Source of the DNA: an uncultured Prevotella sp.
GTDB lineage: Bacteria; Bacteroidota; Bacteroidia; Bacteroidales; Bacteroidaceae
Assembly: GCA_945614335.1 (NCBI GenBank)
Contig: CALZAP010000010.1
Span: 1 to 13,148 of the forward strand
Direction: 5' to 3'
DNA length: 13,148 nucleotides
Positions 6,156-12,737 of the stretch are shown in pieces; positions within the stretch are counted from its first letter, which is position 1, and the number at the start of each line of letters is the position of its first letter. A program made the translations under genes and the position numbers. The notes beneath the pieces were generated by a model, which had not been told where the DNA came from, did not search any database, and saw only the letters and a program-made list of their open reading frames with translations.

Positions 6156-6592
6156 AACACCTCTTATATATATTTATTGCTGCAGGATTGATGTTCTCAT
6201 GCGATCTCGTGCCTTCGTCAAATGGAGATTTCGATGGATTTTGGCAGATGACATCGGTTGATACATTGTCAAACGGAAAAGGTTGCGACACGCGTGAGAC
6301 ACTTGTTTTTTGGGCTGTTCAGAAGCGTCTGCTTGAAATGAAACATCTTGCAACCAATGGCACTCGTGCCCCACACATATTTTTCAGGTTTGAGCGCGGT
6401 TCTGACCGTCTTGTCATTTATGACCCGATAATAGACAATCGCGATTCTTCAGACCTTATCGTTCGTGACACGTCGTGTTTTAATGTATATGGCATTGACC
6501 GCGTGCCAGACACTCTTCAAATCGTAACCTTGACAAACGATCGTATGGTGCTTTATACCAATCGGTTAAAGCTTACGTTCAGGAAATACTAA
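6152..6592 (+). CDS. Lipocalin-like lipoprotein
   Basis: A 146-residue predicted lipoprotein. A short signal (MKHLLYIFIAAGLMFSC) ends in a lipobox with Cys17 as the lipidated residue. The mature part begins DFDGFWQMTSVDTLSNG, a GxW-type opening seen in Bacteroidales lipocalin-like small-barrel lipoproteins. It continues with alternating strands (IFFRFERGSDRLVIYDPI, DTLQIVTLTNDRMVLYTNRLKLTFRKY). The LTNDRMVL...LKLTFRKY ending is typical of such proteins. The ligand is unknown. The start overlaps the Wzi-like gene's stop by ATGA, so the two are translated together and may act as a barrel plus periplasmic or surface partner (inference). A bidirectional terminator follows 16 bases after the stop. 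Confidence 0.78.
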   Translation: MKHLLYIFIAAGLMFSCDLVPSSNGDFDGFWQMTSVDTLSNGKGCDTRETLVFWAVQKRLLEMKHLATNGTRAPHIFFRFERGSDRLVIYDPIIDNRDSSDLIVRDTSCFNVYGIDRVPDTLQIVTLTNDRMVLYTNRLKLTFRKY

Positions 6593-6608
6593 TGAGTACT
6601 TATTAAAT

Positions 6609-6635
6609 ATAGGTGCGGCAAATTGCCGCACCTAT
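6609..6635. terminator. Bidirectional intrinsic terminator
   Basis: Arms 6609-6621 and 6623-6635 form a perfect G/C-rich inverted repeat (core AGGTGCGGC/GCCGCACCT), with a few central bases left unpaired as the loop. On the plus strand it is followed by a T-rich run (TTTGTTTTATT); on the minus strand by TATTTAAT. It lies between two convergent genes, the lipoprotein gene (plus) and the SPFH gene (minus), and serves both. Confidence 0.88.
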
Positions 6636-6640
6636 TTGTT

Positions 6641-7585
6641 TTATTCACTTTTAAACAGGTCTTTTATTCCACCTATGCTGCCCATAAGGTTTGTGGCCTC
6701 ATAAGGCAAGTAAACGGTTTTGGTCTTGTCGCCTTCTGCAATTTGTTGCAGCATCTGAATGTATTTTTGGGCAAGAAGGTAGTTCGCGGGATTTGTCGAC
6801 TCGCCGACTGCTTCAGTAATTTTCTTTATGGCAATAGCTTCGGCTTCGGCCTTGCGTATTCTTGCCTGAGCCTCACCCTCTGCCTTGAGAATAGCCTGCT
6901 GCTTGAGAGCCTCGGCGCGGTTGATGGTGGCCATTTTCTCACCTTCAGACTGTAGGATGTCGCTGGCTTTCTTTCCTTCACTTGTGAGAATGGTTGCGCG
7001 TTTGTTACGTTCTGCCTGCATCTGTTTTTCCATTGCTGTAAGTACGCTTTCAGGTGGGGTAATGTCTTGAAGTTCAACACGGTTAACTTTTATACCCCAC
7101 TTGTTTGTAGCGTCATCGAGTACCGAACGCAGCTTTGTGTTGATGGTGTCGCGGCTTGTAAGTGTCTCGTCGAGTTCCAGTTCGCCAATGATGTTACGCA
7201 GTGTTGTTTGCGTAAGCTTTTCAATGGCGTTGGGCAGGTTGTTGATTTCATATACAGCCTTGAACGGGTCTACAATCTGGAAGTATAACAGAGCGTTGAT
7301 TTCCGTTTGGACATTGTCTTTAGTAATCACGTTTTGTTTTGGGAAGTCATACACCTGTTCGCGCAGGTCTATGGAGTTGGAGTATACGTAGCGTCCGGCT
7401 CTCATCACCACAATCTCCTTGGCCCTGTCTACAATAGGTATGATGATGTTGATACCAGGACGCAGGGTGGCGTAGTATCGTCCCAGACGTTCGATAATTT
7501 TTGTTTCAGACTGTGGAATGATGACAAGAGCCATCTTCGCGAAAATTAACACAAGCACCACAATGGCAATCAATACGTAGGTCAT
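6641..7585 (-). CDS. qmcA: SPFH/band 7 domain membrane protein (QmcA/stomatin-like)
   Basis: Membrane-anchored scaffold protein of 314 residues. One N-terminal transmembrane segment (about 2-24) is followed by the SPFH/band 7 domain (about 25-185, with IPQSETKIIERLGRY, LRPGINIIIPIVDRA and VNRVELQDITPP). A long helical coiled-coil rich in Ala/Glu/Lys follows (about 190-260, EAEAIAIKKITEA). The C-terminal part carries YLPYEATNLMGSIGGIKDLF. This arrangement is that of the QmcA/YbbK branch of bacterial SPFH proteins, which oligomerise in the inner membrane. The companion nfeD-type gene lies 30 bases upstream on the same strand, the usual pairing for this family. The biochemical role is poorly defined, and membrane-domain organisation or protein quality control are the usual proposals. 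Confidence 0.9.
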   Translation of the reverse strand: MTYVLIAIVVLVLIFAKMALVIIPQSETKIIERLGRYYATLRPGINIIIPIVDRAKEIVVMRAGRYVYSNSIDLREQVYDFPKQNVITKDNVQTEINALLYFQIVDPFKAVYEINNLPNAIEKLTQTTLRNIIGELELDETLTSRDTINTKLRSVLDDATNKWGIKVNRVELQDITPPESVLTAMEKQMQAERNKRATILTSEGKKASDILQSEGEKMATINRAEALKQQAILKAEGEAQARIRKAEAEAIAIKKITEAVGESTNPANYLLAQKYIQMLQQIAEGDKTKTVYLPYEATNLMGSIGGIKDLFKSE

Positions 7586-7615
7586 AATCGTAAATATTTA
7601 GATGTTACACAATAA

Positions 7616-8056
7616 TCATAACGCTTGGCAAGTGAGAATGATGCTTTCTCTGCTAATGATTCTTACTTTTTCCCCCTTCTTTATGTCGCTGTTGGCCGTA
7701 GCCTTCCAGTCGTCGCCGTCAATAGCCACTCGTCCATATCCGTTGGCTGGAATATCTTGGCTCACGATAGCTTCGCGCCCTATGATGGCATCGGCGTTGC
7801 TTGGCACAGGTTCACGGTTGAAGTGCAGGTAGCGCAAGGCGAAAGGTCTTACCAAGAAGATGCTAATTCCTGAGACAATGGCGAATACCGCCACTTGCAC
7901 ATAAATGCCTACAAAGAAAGAGGTCATAAGAGCTGCCAGTCCTCCAATGGCGAAGCACATAATAAAGAACCCGCTCGTAAACATTTCGAGTACTATACAC
8001 AATACGGTGACTACGGCCCATAACTGCCATAGATTTTCGTTCAAATAATCAATCAT
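7616..8056 (-). CDS. NfeD family membrane protein (short form)
   Basis: A 146-residue protein with two or three transmembrane helices in the first half (about 10-75, including VLCIVLEMFTSGFFIMCFAIGGLAAL). A soluble C-terminal OB-like domain follows (about 88-140, IIGREAIVSQDIPANGYGRVAIDGDDWKA..., ending KKGEKVRII). It lacks the N-terminal serine-protease domain of long NfeD proteins and so is the short YbbJ-like type that partners SPFH proteins. The SPFH gene follows 30 bases downstream, and the EamA transporter gene ends 33 bases upstream. All are on one strand with no promoter or terminator visible between them, so an operon is likely. Confidence 0.88.
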   Translation of the reverse strand: MIDYLNENLWQLWAVVTVLCIVLEMFTSGFFIMCFAIGGLAALMTSFFVGIYVQVAVFAIVSGISIFLVRPFALRYLHFNREPVPSNADAIIGREAIVSQDIPANGYGRVAIDGDDWKATANSDIKKGEKVRIISRESIILTCQAL

Positions 8057-8089
8057 ATTCTCAGTATTTATAAATATTTTGCATTTTAT

Positions 8090-9010
8090 TCAACCTCTTG
8101 ATCCAATATATAGGCAAACCATACCCAATAGCACAAGAGCGAGGTCAATCACCTTTGATTTGAGGTTCTTCTCGTGGAATGCTATGGCGGCGAAAAGGAA
8201 ACTCACAACTACGCTGCCTCTCCTTATCATTGAAACGATGCTTATCATTGCACCAGGAAGCGACAGCGAGTAGAAGTAAACGAAGTCGGCGGCTGAGAGG
8301 AAGATGCTGATGAACACAATGCACCAGTGCCATCTGAATGGGGTGGTTTTCTTTCTGTTTGGCCACCAGAGCAACATAAGCATGGCGCCCATCATGAAGC
8401 ACTGATAGATGTTGTACCAACTCTGTACTATCATTTTGTCAAGTCCTACTCCTCCGTCGGCCGGCGAGGCCATAAGGTATTTGTCGTAGAGTCCGCTTAT
8501 CGCTCCAAGCAGGGCGGCTCCCACAATCATCCATATCCAATGGTCGCGCTTGAAGTCAATGCCTTCTTTCTTTCCGCTTCGGCTTAGCATAAAGAATGAT
8601 ATCACAGCCAATGCCACACCGAGCCATTGCCATACGTTGAGCCTCTCTCCGAATATCAGCAGTGCTCCCACGAGCACCATAACCGGTCGCGTGGCATTTA
8701 TTGGTCCTACGATGGTGAGTGGCAAATGTTTCATTCCGAAATAGCCTAATACCCAGCTGCTTAACACAATAAAACTTTTCAGTATGATGTATTTGTGAGT
8801 TTCCCATCCTCCGCTTGCTACATGAAACAGGCTTCCGTCGAGTGCGTCTGTTGTGTAGCTTACGATGATGAACGGCAGGAAGATGAGCGACGAGAACAAC
8901 GTGTTAAGAAACAATATAGGTATCACGGCGTTGCCTTCCAGTGCCTTTTTTTTAAATGAATCATAAAAGCCGAGCAAAGCGGCCGAAAGAAATGCTAATA
9001 TTAACCACAT
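8090..9010 (-). CDS. EamA/DMT-family transporter
   Basis: Inner-membrane protein of 306 residues with about ten predicted transmembrane helices in two EamA-like halves (roughly 1-145 and 155-305). The first helix is MWLILAFLSAALLGFYDSFKKKAL. The end of each half carries the recurrent features of the drug/metabolite transporter superfamily: PINATRPVMVLVGALLIFGERLNVWQWLGVALAVISFFML in the first, and SMIRRGSVVVSFLFAAIAFHEKNLKSKVIDLALVLLGMVCLYI in the second. The substrate cannot be predicted. It follows truA by 58 bases with no TAnnTTTG element in the gap, and so is probably co-transcribed from the truA promoter. Confidence 0.87.
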   Translation of the reverse strand: MWLILAFLSAALLGFYDSFKKKALEGNAVIPILFLNTLFSSLIFLPFIIVSYTTDALDGSLFHVASGGWETHKYIILKSFIVLSSWVLGYFGMKHLPLTIVGPINATRPVMVLVGALLIFGERLNVWQWLGVALAVISFFMLSRSGKKEGIDFKRDHWIWMIVGAALLGAISGLYDKYLMASPADGGVGLDKMIVQSWYNIYQCFMMGAMLMLLWWPNRKKTTPFRWHWCIVFISIFLSAADFVYFYSLSLPGAMISIVSMIRRGSVVVSFLFAAIAFHEKNLKSKVIDLALVLLGMVCLYIGSRG

Positions 9011-9068
9011 AATTATTTGTTTGTTATCGCTTTCTATTTGAGGGATGTATTATTCTTTGACTTCCAGC

Positions 9069-9797
9069 TTAATACTCCACTTTCTCGAGAAACAAAGCGT
9101 TGCCAGGCATAGATTCTCCAGCGGCCGTTCGTTTCCGTCCTTCAATCACACCTCTGAATTCCTCGAGAGATAGTCTTCCTCGTCCTACATCCATGAGTGT
9201 TCCGACCACTGCTCTCACCATGTTTCTCAGAAAACGGTCGGCACTTATTTCAAAATACCACTCGTCGGGCGCTGTCTGATGCCATTTGGCTGCCGTAACC
9301 TTACATATTGTGGTCTTGACGTCAGAGTGGCTTTTACAGAAAGCCCCGAAGTCTGAATAATCCAGAAGAATGCAGGCTGCCTTGTTCATCTGATTGAAGT
9401 CAAGTGAATATGGTAATTGGTAGGAATAATGTCGTAGAAACGGGTCTTTGCGCGTGTGGACGAAATAGCGGTAAGTCCTCCGTTTTGCGCTAAATCGGGC
9501 GTGCATGTCATCTGCCACTTTCTCCACTTTATATACGGCCATCGACCGTGGCACTATACGGTTGAGGCGGTAGGTCAGCTGTTGGCAGTCCACGGCACTG
9601 TCACTGTCGAAGTGTGCCACCATCTGTCTGGCGTGTACTCCTGCATCAGTTCTTCCTGCGCCCACCACTTCCATAGGTTGTCTCATGAGTGTTGAGAGTG
9701 CCTTTTGCAGTTCTTCCTGTACTGAGTTGCCGTTAGGCTGTATCTGCCATCCGTGGAAGTCGGTGCCGTCGTAAGCCAGAGAAATGAAATATCTCAT
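9069..9797 (-). CDS. truA: tRNA pseudouridine synthase A
   Basis: Cytoplasmic enzyme that isomerises uridines 38-40 in the tRNA anticodon arm. The 242-residue protein is complete. It opens with MRYFISLAYDGTDFHGWQIQPN. The catalytic aspartate is Asp51 in GAGRTDAGVHA. Later family motifs include HARFSAKRRTYRYFVHT (about 99-115), FGAFCKSHSDVKTTICKV and DRFLRNMVRAVVGTLMDVGRG (about 196-216). The start at 9797 gives the normal N-terminus and has a promoter about 35 bases upstream. It is first in a minus-strand series truA, EamA transporter, nfeD, SPFH gene. Confidence 0.95.
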   Translation of the reverse strand: MRYFISLAYDGTDFHGWQIQPNGNSVQEELQKALSTLMRQPMEVVGAGRTDAGVHARQMVAHFDSDSAVDCQQLTYRLNRIVPRSMAVYKVEKVADDMHARFSAKRRTYRYFVHTRKDPFLRHYSYQLPYSLDFNQMNKAACILLDYSDFGAFCKSHSDVKTTICKVTAAKWHQTAPDEWYFEISADRFLRNMVRAVVGTLMDVGRGRLSLEEFRGVIEGRKRTAAGESMPGNALFLEKVEY

Positions 9798-9831
9798 TTT
9801 TTTTGTGTGTTATTTATCTACTTTACGAGTG

Positions 9832-9864
9832 CAAATATAATACATTTATTTCAATCTGACGCAA
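9832..9864 (-). promoter_or_regulatory. Promoter of truA and downstream genes
   Basis: The minus strand shows TATATTTG (complement of 9832-9839), matching TAnnTTTG. A TTG (complement of 9862-9864) lies 22 bases upstream, slightly longer than the usual 19-21 spacing. A start near 9826 leaves a leader of about 30 A/T-rich bases before the ATG. Confidence 0.55.
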
Positions 9865-9900
9865 TAAAACGGTGAAAAATGATATTTTCCCGCCATTTAT

Positions 9901-9931
9901 TTTGCGAAATCAAAGATTTGTTGTACCTTTG
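9901..9931 (+). promoter_or_regulatory. Promoter of the EFR1-type gene, probably leaderless
   Basis: TTTG at 9901-9904, a 19-base spacer and TACCTTTG at 9924-9931 match the Bacteroidetes consensus exactly. Only four bases separate the -7 element from the ATG at 9936, so the transcript should begin at or beside the start codon. The longer in-frame reading from 9879 would run through the promoter and is rejected. Confidence 0.72.
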
Positions 9932-9935
9932 GCGC

Positions 9936-10721
9936 ATGATTTTCTATTTTTCAGGAACCGGAAACAGTGCTTGGGCAGCCCGTCGTCTTAATCAGTGCAC
10001 GGGCGAGGAGCTGGTCGATATGGCTGGTGCGCTGCAATCGGGAGCAGACAGTCTTCACTATACGTTAGAGCCAGGCGAGCGTCTTGGCTTTTGTTTTCCC
10101 ATTCACGGCTGGCAGCCGCCCGCCCTTGTCAGGCGTTTCGTTCGTGGCATGCATCTCGACGGCGCTGACGGAGCCATGACCTATGCTGTGGTTACCTGCG
10201 GCGACAATATCGGCGAGGCGATGACCATCTTTTCGCGCGAGTTGCGCCGAAGAGGTTTAGAACTCCATTCCGCCCTTTCGCTCGTCATGCCCGAGTCTTA
10301 TGTAGCCCTTCCGTTTATGTACACCGACACCATAGAGCGTGAAAGGGAGAAATGCCGTCAGGCATCAGCCGACCTCGAGCGTTTCCTGCCGTTGCTTCTC
10401 GACGGTCGTCGTGGCGAGTGGCGTTTGGTCAAGGGCAAGTGTGCCTGGCTGTTGTCGTACGTCATTGGAGGTTTTTTCAATCGTTTCATGATCACCGACA
10501 AGAAGTTCCGTGCCGATGCTTCCCGTTGCATAGGTTGTGGTCAGTGTGTCAAAGCCTGTCCTGTAGGCAATATGTCGCTCGCCGACGGCCAGCCGCAGTG
10601 GCATCACGACGGCAGCTGCACCACGTGTCTCGCCTGTTATCACCATTGTCCCCGTCATGCCATCGACTACGGTCGCGTCACGCGTCGTCGCGGACAGTAT
10701 TATTTCGGGAAAAACAATTAA
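9936..10721 (+). CDS. EFR1-family flavodoxin-ferredoxin fusion protein
   Basis: A 261-residue electron-transfer protein. The N-terminal flavodoxin-like domain starts at once with MIFYFSGTGNSAWAARRL, where SGTGNS is the FMN phosphate loop (residues 5-10). It continues to about residue 175 with no signal peptide. The C-terminal domain carries two [4Fe-4S] cluster motifs. The first has Cys198, Cys201, Cys204 and Cys208 in CIGCGQCVKACP. The second has Cys228, Cys231, Cys234 and Cys238 in CTTCLACYHHCP. This flavodoxin plus two-cluster layout is the EFR1 type common in gut anaerobes, and the redox partner is unknown. The start at 9936 places the FMN loop at the N-terminus as expected and follows the promoter by four bases. 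Its stop codon lies inside the first unit of a tandem repeat. G+C is visibly higher than in genes further left. Confidence 0.88.
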   Translation: MIFYFSGTGNSAWAARRLNQCTGEELVDMAGALQSGADSLHYTLEPGERLGFCFPIHGWQPPALVRRFVRGMHLDGADGAMTYAVVTCGDNIGEAMTIFSRELRRRGLELHSALSLVMPESYVALPFMYTDTIEREREKCRQASADLERFLPLLLDGRRGEWRLVKGKCAWLLSYVIGGFFNRFMITDKKFRADASRCIGCGQCVKACPVGNMSLADGQPQWHHDGSCTTCLACYHHCPRHAIDYGRVTRRRGQYYFGKNN

Positions 10722-10815
10722 AGCTACATTGTTGAAAGACAAATAAAAGCTACATTGTTGAAAGACAATTAAAAGCTACATTATTGAAAGACAAATAAAA
10801 GCAATATTATTTTTG
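10714..10815. repeat. 25/26-bp tandem repeat between the EFR1-type and M6 genes
   Basis: Three units are clear: 10714-10738 (25 bases), 10739-10764 and 10765-10790 (26 bases each). A fourth (from 10791) keeps only its first dozen bases (ACAAATAAAAGC) before degenerating. The core is AAAGCTACATTGTTGAAAG with small changes. The first unit includes the last codons and stop (10719-10721) of the upstream gene. Across a unit junction ATTGT and ACAAT can pair around TGAAAG, a weak 5-bp hairpin. The third and fourth units supply the -33 and -7 elements of the M6 promoter. Confidence 0.88.
10784..10815 (+). promoter_or_regulatory. Promoter of the M6 protease gene
   Basis: TTG at 10784-10786, a 21-base spacer and TATTTTTG at 10808-10815 match the consensus. 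A start near 10821 leaves a leader of about 18 bases before the ATG at 10839. The promoter is built from the tandem repeat, and there is no terminator between the EFR1-type gene and this point, so read-through from upstream is also possible. Confidence 0.6.
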
Positions 10816-10838
10816 GAAAAAAACAACAATTATCTACT

Positions 10839-12737
10839 ATGTTACTTAGAATATTCTTACTTCTCACCATTGCCGTTACCATGTCGCAACGGGTGTCGGC
10901 AGCGAAGGCCTTCCGCGAATGGAGCCAGTTCCGTCAGACCGACGGCAGCCGCCTCGACGTACAGCTCGTGGGCGACGAGTATTTCCACTATTACATCGCC
11001 ACCGACGGCGCCATCCTCGTCCACGACGGTTCTGGCCTGTATCTTGCCGACCAAGACAGCGACGGCAACCTCGTTTCCTCGCGTATCCTTGCCCATGCTC
11101 CTGGCCAGCGCGCGTTGGCAGAGACGATGGCAGTGATGCGTCAAGACCGCGAGTCGATGGTAGCCAAGGGCATGGAGACAGCCAGTCGCTATCGTCTCGC
11201 CACGCGCTCCTCTTCGGCGCCCGCCTTATTTCCCGCTATCGGCTCGCCCCGTGCCGTTGTCATCATGGTCGAGTTTTCCGACCTCCAGTTTCGCCTTCCC
11301 GATGCTTTCGGGCAGTTTGACAACAGTCTCAACGGCAAGGGCACCAATCCCGATCATGTCATGTATGAGAATTTCGGTAGCGTCAACCAGTATTTCTCTG
11401 ACATGAGCGGCGGACGATATTCGCCCCAGTTCGACCTCTACGGCCCTTACCGGCTCAGCGAGTCGTACAAGACCTACGGCCGCGGCCGCGACGATATCAC
11501 CTCACTGCTTAAGGCCAGCTGTCAGGCCGCCGATGCCGATGTCGATTTCTCGCAATACGACGCCGACGGCGACGGCTATGCCGACCTCGTGTATATCATC
11601 TACGCCGGCTATGGCGAGAACTATGCTTCCAACAGTTCCGATTATATCTGGCCTCAGTCAGGTCATATCTCCTCCACGCCGGTCTTCGACGGGGTGAAGA
11701 TATGCCGTTATGGCGTCAGCAACGAGTTGCATGGCTCAGAGAACAAACAAGCCGACATAGGCTATAAGATGAGCGGCATCGGGCTCTTCTGCCACGAGTT
11801 CTGCCACACCCTCGGTCTTCCCGACCTCTATCCCACCTATGGCTACGCCTCGGAATGTTGCGATGTAGGACTGGGCTATTACGGACTGATGGACTTGGGC
11901 GAATACACCTTCAACGGCTATCGCCCTACGGCATTGACCTGCTGGGAGCGCGAGCGTCTGGGCTGGATCACTGTGCCTGAGCTTTACCAATCGCAGGATG
12001 TGATGCTGACCACGGCCGAGCGTGGTGGCGGCAGCTACAAGATCAGCAATCCCGTCAATCCTGCCGAGTGTTATATGCTTGAGGTGGTGGAGAATTCCTC
12101 CGACCTTTGGAACGGCAAGGTCTTGGGTCGCGGACTTGTGATCTATCATATCGACTTCGACGACTACTCATTCAAAATAGCCGGCTTAGGCGGCAACAAT
12201 TTGAATAACACCATCGGTCATCCGCGTTTCTCGCTTGTGGCAGCCGACGGCCTGATGCTCAGCGACTATTATCTCAAGACCACCGTGACGAATAGCGTTT
12301 GGACAGACGTCAACACCGTCAATGCCGAGCTGTTGCGCCGCTATGGTGGCCAGTATATAGACAACGCCACATACAAGGAAGAGGCGGCTGGCGACCCTTT
12401 CCCTGGAGTCAGTGGCGTGACGTCGTTCACCGACTGTTCGCCTCTGCCCGCCTTCTGGTATTCAGGTGGTGGCATAGAAAAGCCGCTGACCGACATTACA
12501 GAGGTGTCAGCCAGCAGCGTCTCGTTCAAGTTCATGGGCGGTTCCGCGTCAGTGGAAGGTGTCGAGGCCGATGCCTCGTCGCCCGTAGCCTGTTATGGTC
12601 TCGACGGCCGCAGGGTGCCGAAGGGTCAGGGCAGGGGAGTGTTAATATACACGAGGTCCGAAAATCCTCGTTCCGACACGCACCATCGTGCTCCTGCACT
12701 CAACAGCAAGCGGATAGTCGTCACTCATACCCCATGA
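10839..12737 (+). CDS. Secreted M6-family metalloprotease with disrupted C-terminal sorting tail
   Basis: Zinc endopeptidase of the M6 (immune inhibitor A-like) family, 632 residues as read. Residues 1-21 are a signal peptide (MLLRIFLLLTIAVTMSQRVSA). A pro-region with DEYFHYYIATDGAILV follows, then VVIMVEFSDLQF at the start of the catalytic domain. A calcium-loop-like YDADGDGYADLVYII (Asp241, Asp243, Asp245) comes before the zinc motif HEFCHTLGLPD (His319, Glu320, His323, Asp329). YYGLMD and CWERERLGW follow, both usual in M6 enzymes. The C-terminus has a Bacteroidetes-type tail (CYGLDGRRVPKGQGRGV, ending at residue 601), as in type IX-like sorting signals. Residues 602-632 are then read antisense through the conserved end of yggS and look unrelated to any sorting tail, so the natural end seems lost. 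Third codon positions are G/C-rich. Confidence 0.88.
   Translation: MLLRIFLLLTIAVTMSQRVSAAKAFREWSQFRQTDGSRLDVQLVGDEYFHYYIATDGAILVHDGSGLYLADQDSDGNLVSSRILAHAPGQRALAETMAVMRQDRESMVAKGMETASRYRLATRSSSAPALFPAIGSPRAVVIMVEFSDLQFRLPDAFGQFDNSLNGKGTNPDHVMYENFGSVNQYFSDMSGGRYSPQFDLYGPYRLSESYKTYGRGRDDITSLLKASCQAADADVDFSQYDADGDGYADLVYIIYAGYGENYASNSSDYIWPQSGHISSTPVFDGVKICRYGVSNELHGSENKQADIGYKMSGIGLFCHEFCHTLGLPDLYPTYGYASECCDVGLGYYGLMDLGEYTFNGYRPTALTCWERERLGWITVPELYQSQDVMLTTAERGGGSYKISNPVNPAECYMLEVVENSSDLWNGKVLGRGLVIYHIDFDDYSFKIAGLGGNNLNNTIGHPRFSLVAADGLMLSDYYLKTTVTNSVWTDVNTVNAELLRRYGGQYIDNATYKEEAAGDPFPGVSGVTSFTDCSPLPAFWYSGGGIEKPLTDITEVSASSVSFKFMGGSASVEGVEADASSPVACYGLDGRRVPKGQGRGVLIYTRSENPRSDTHHRAPALNSKRIVVTHTP

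Noticed and set aside
10352..10742. Open frames on both strands overlapping the ferredoxin domain
   Set aside because: The real frame carries eight correctly spaced cluster cysteines; the others are shadows without motifs.
11736..12149. Minus-strand open frame of 137 residues inside the M6 gene
   Set aside because: It is antisense to the zinc-motif region in G/C-rich DNA, where stop codons are rare. It has no promoter and no family motif.
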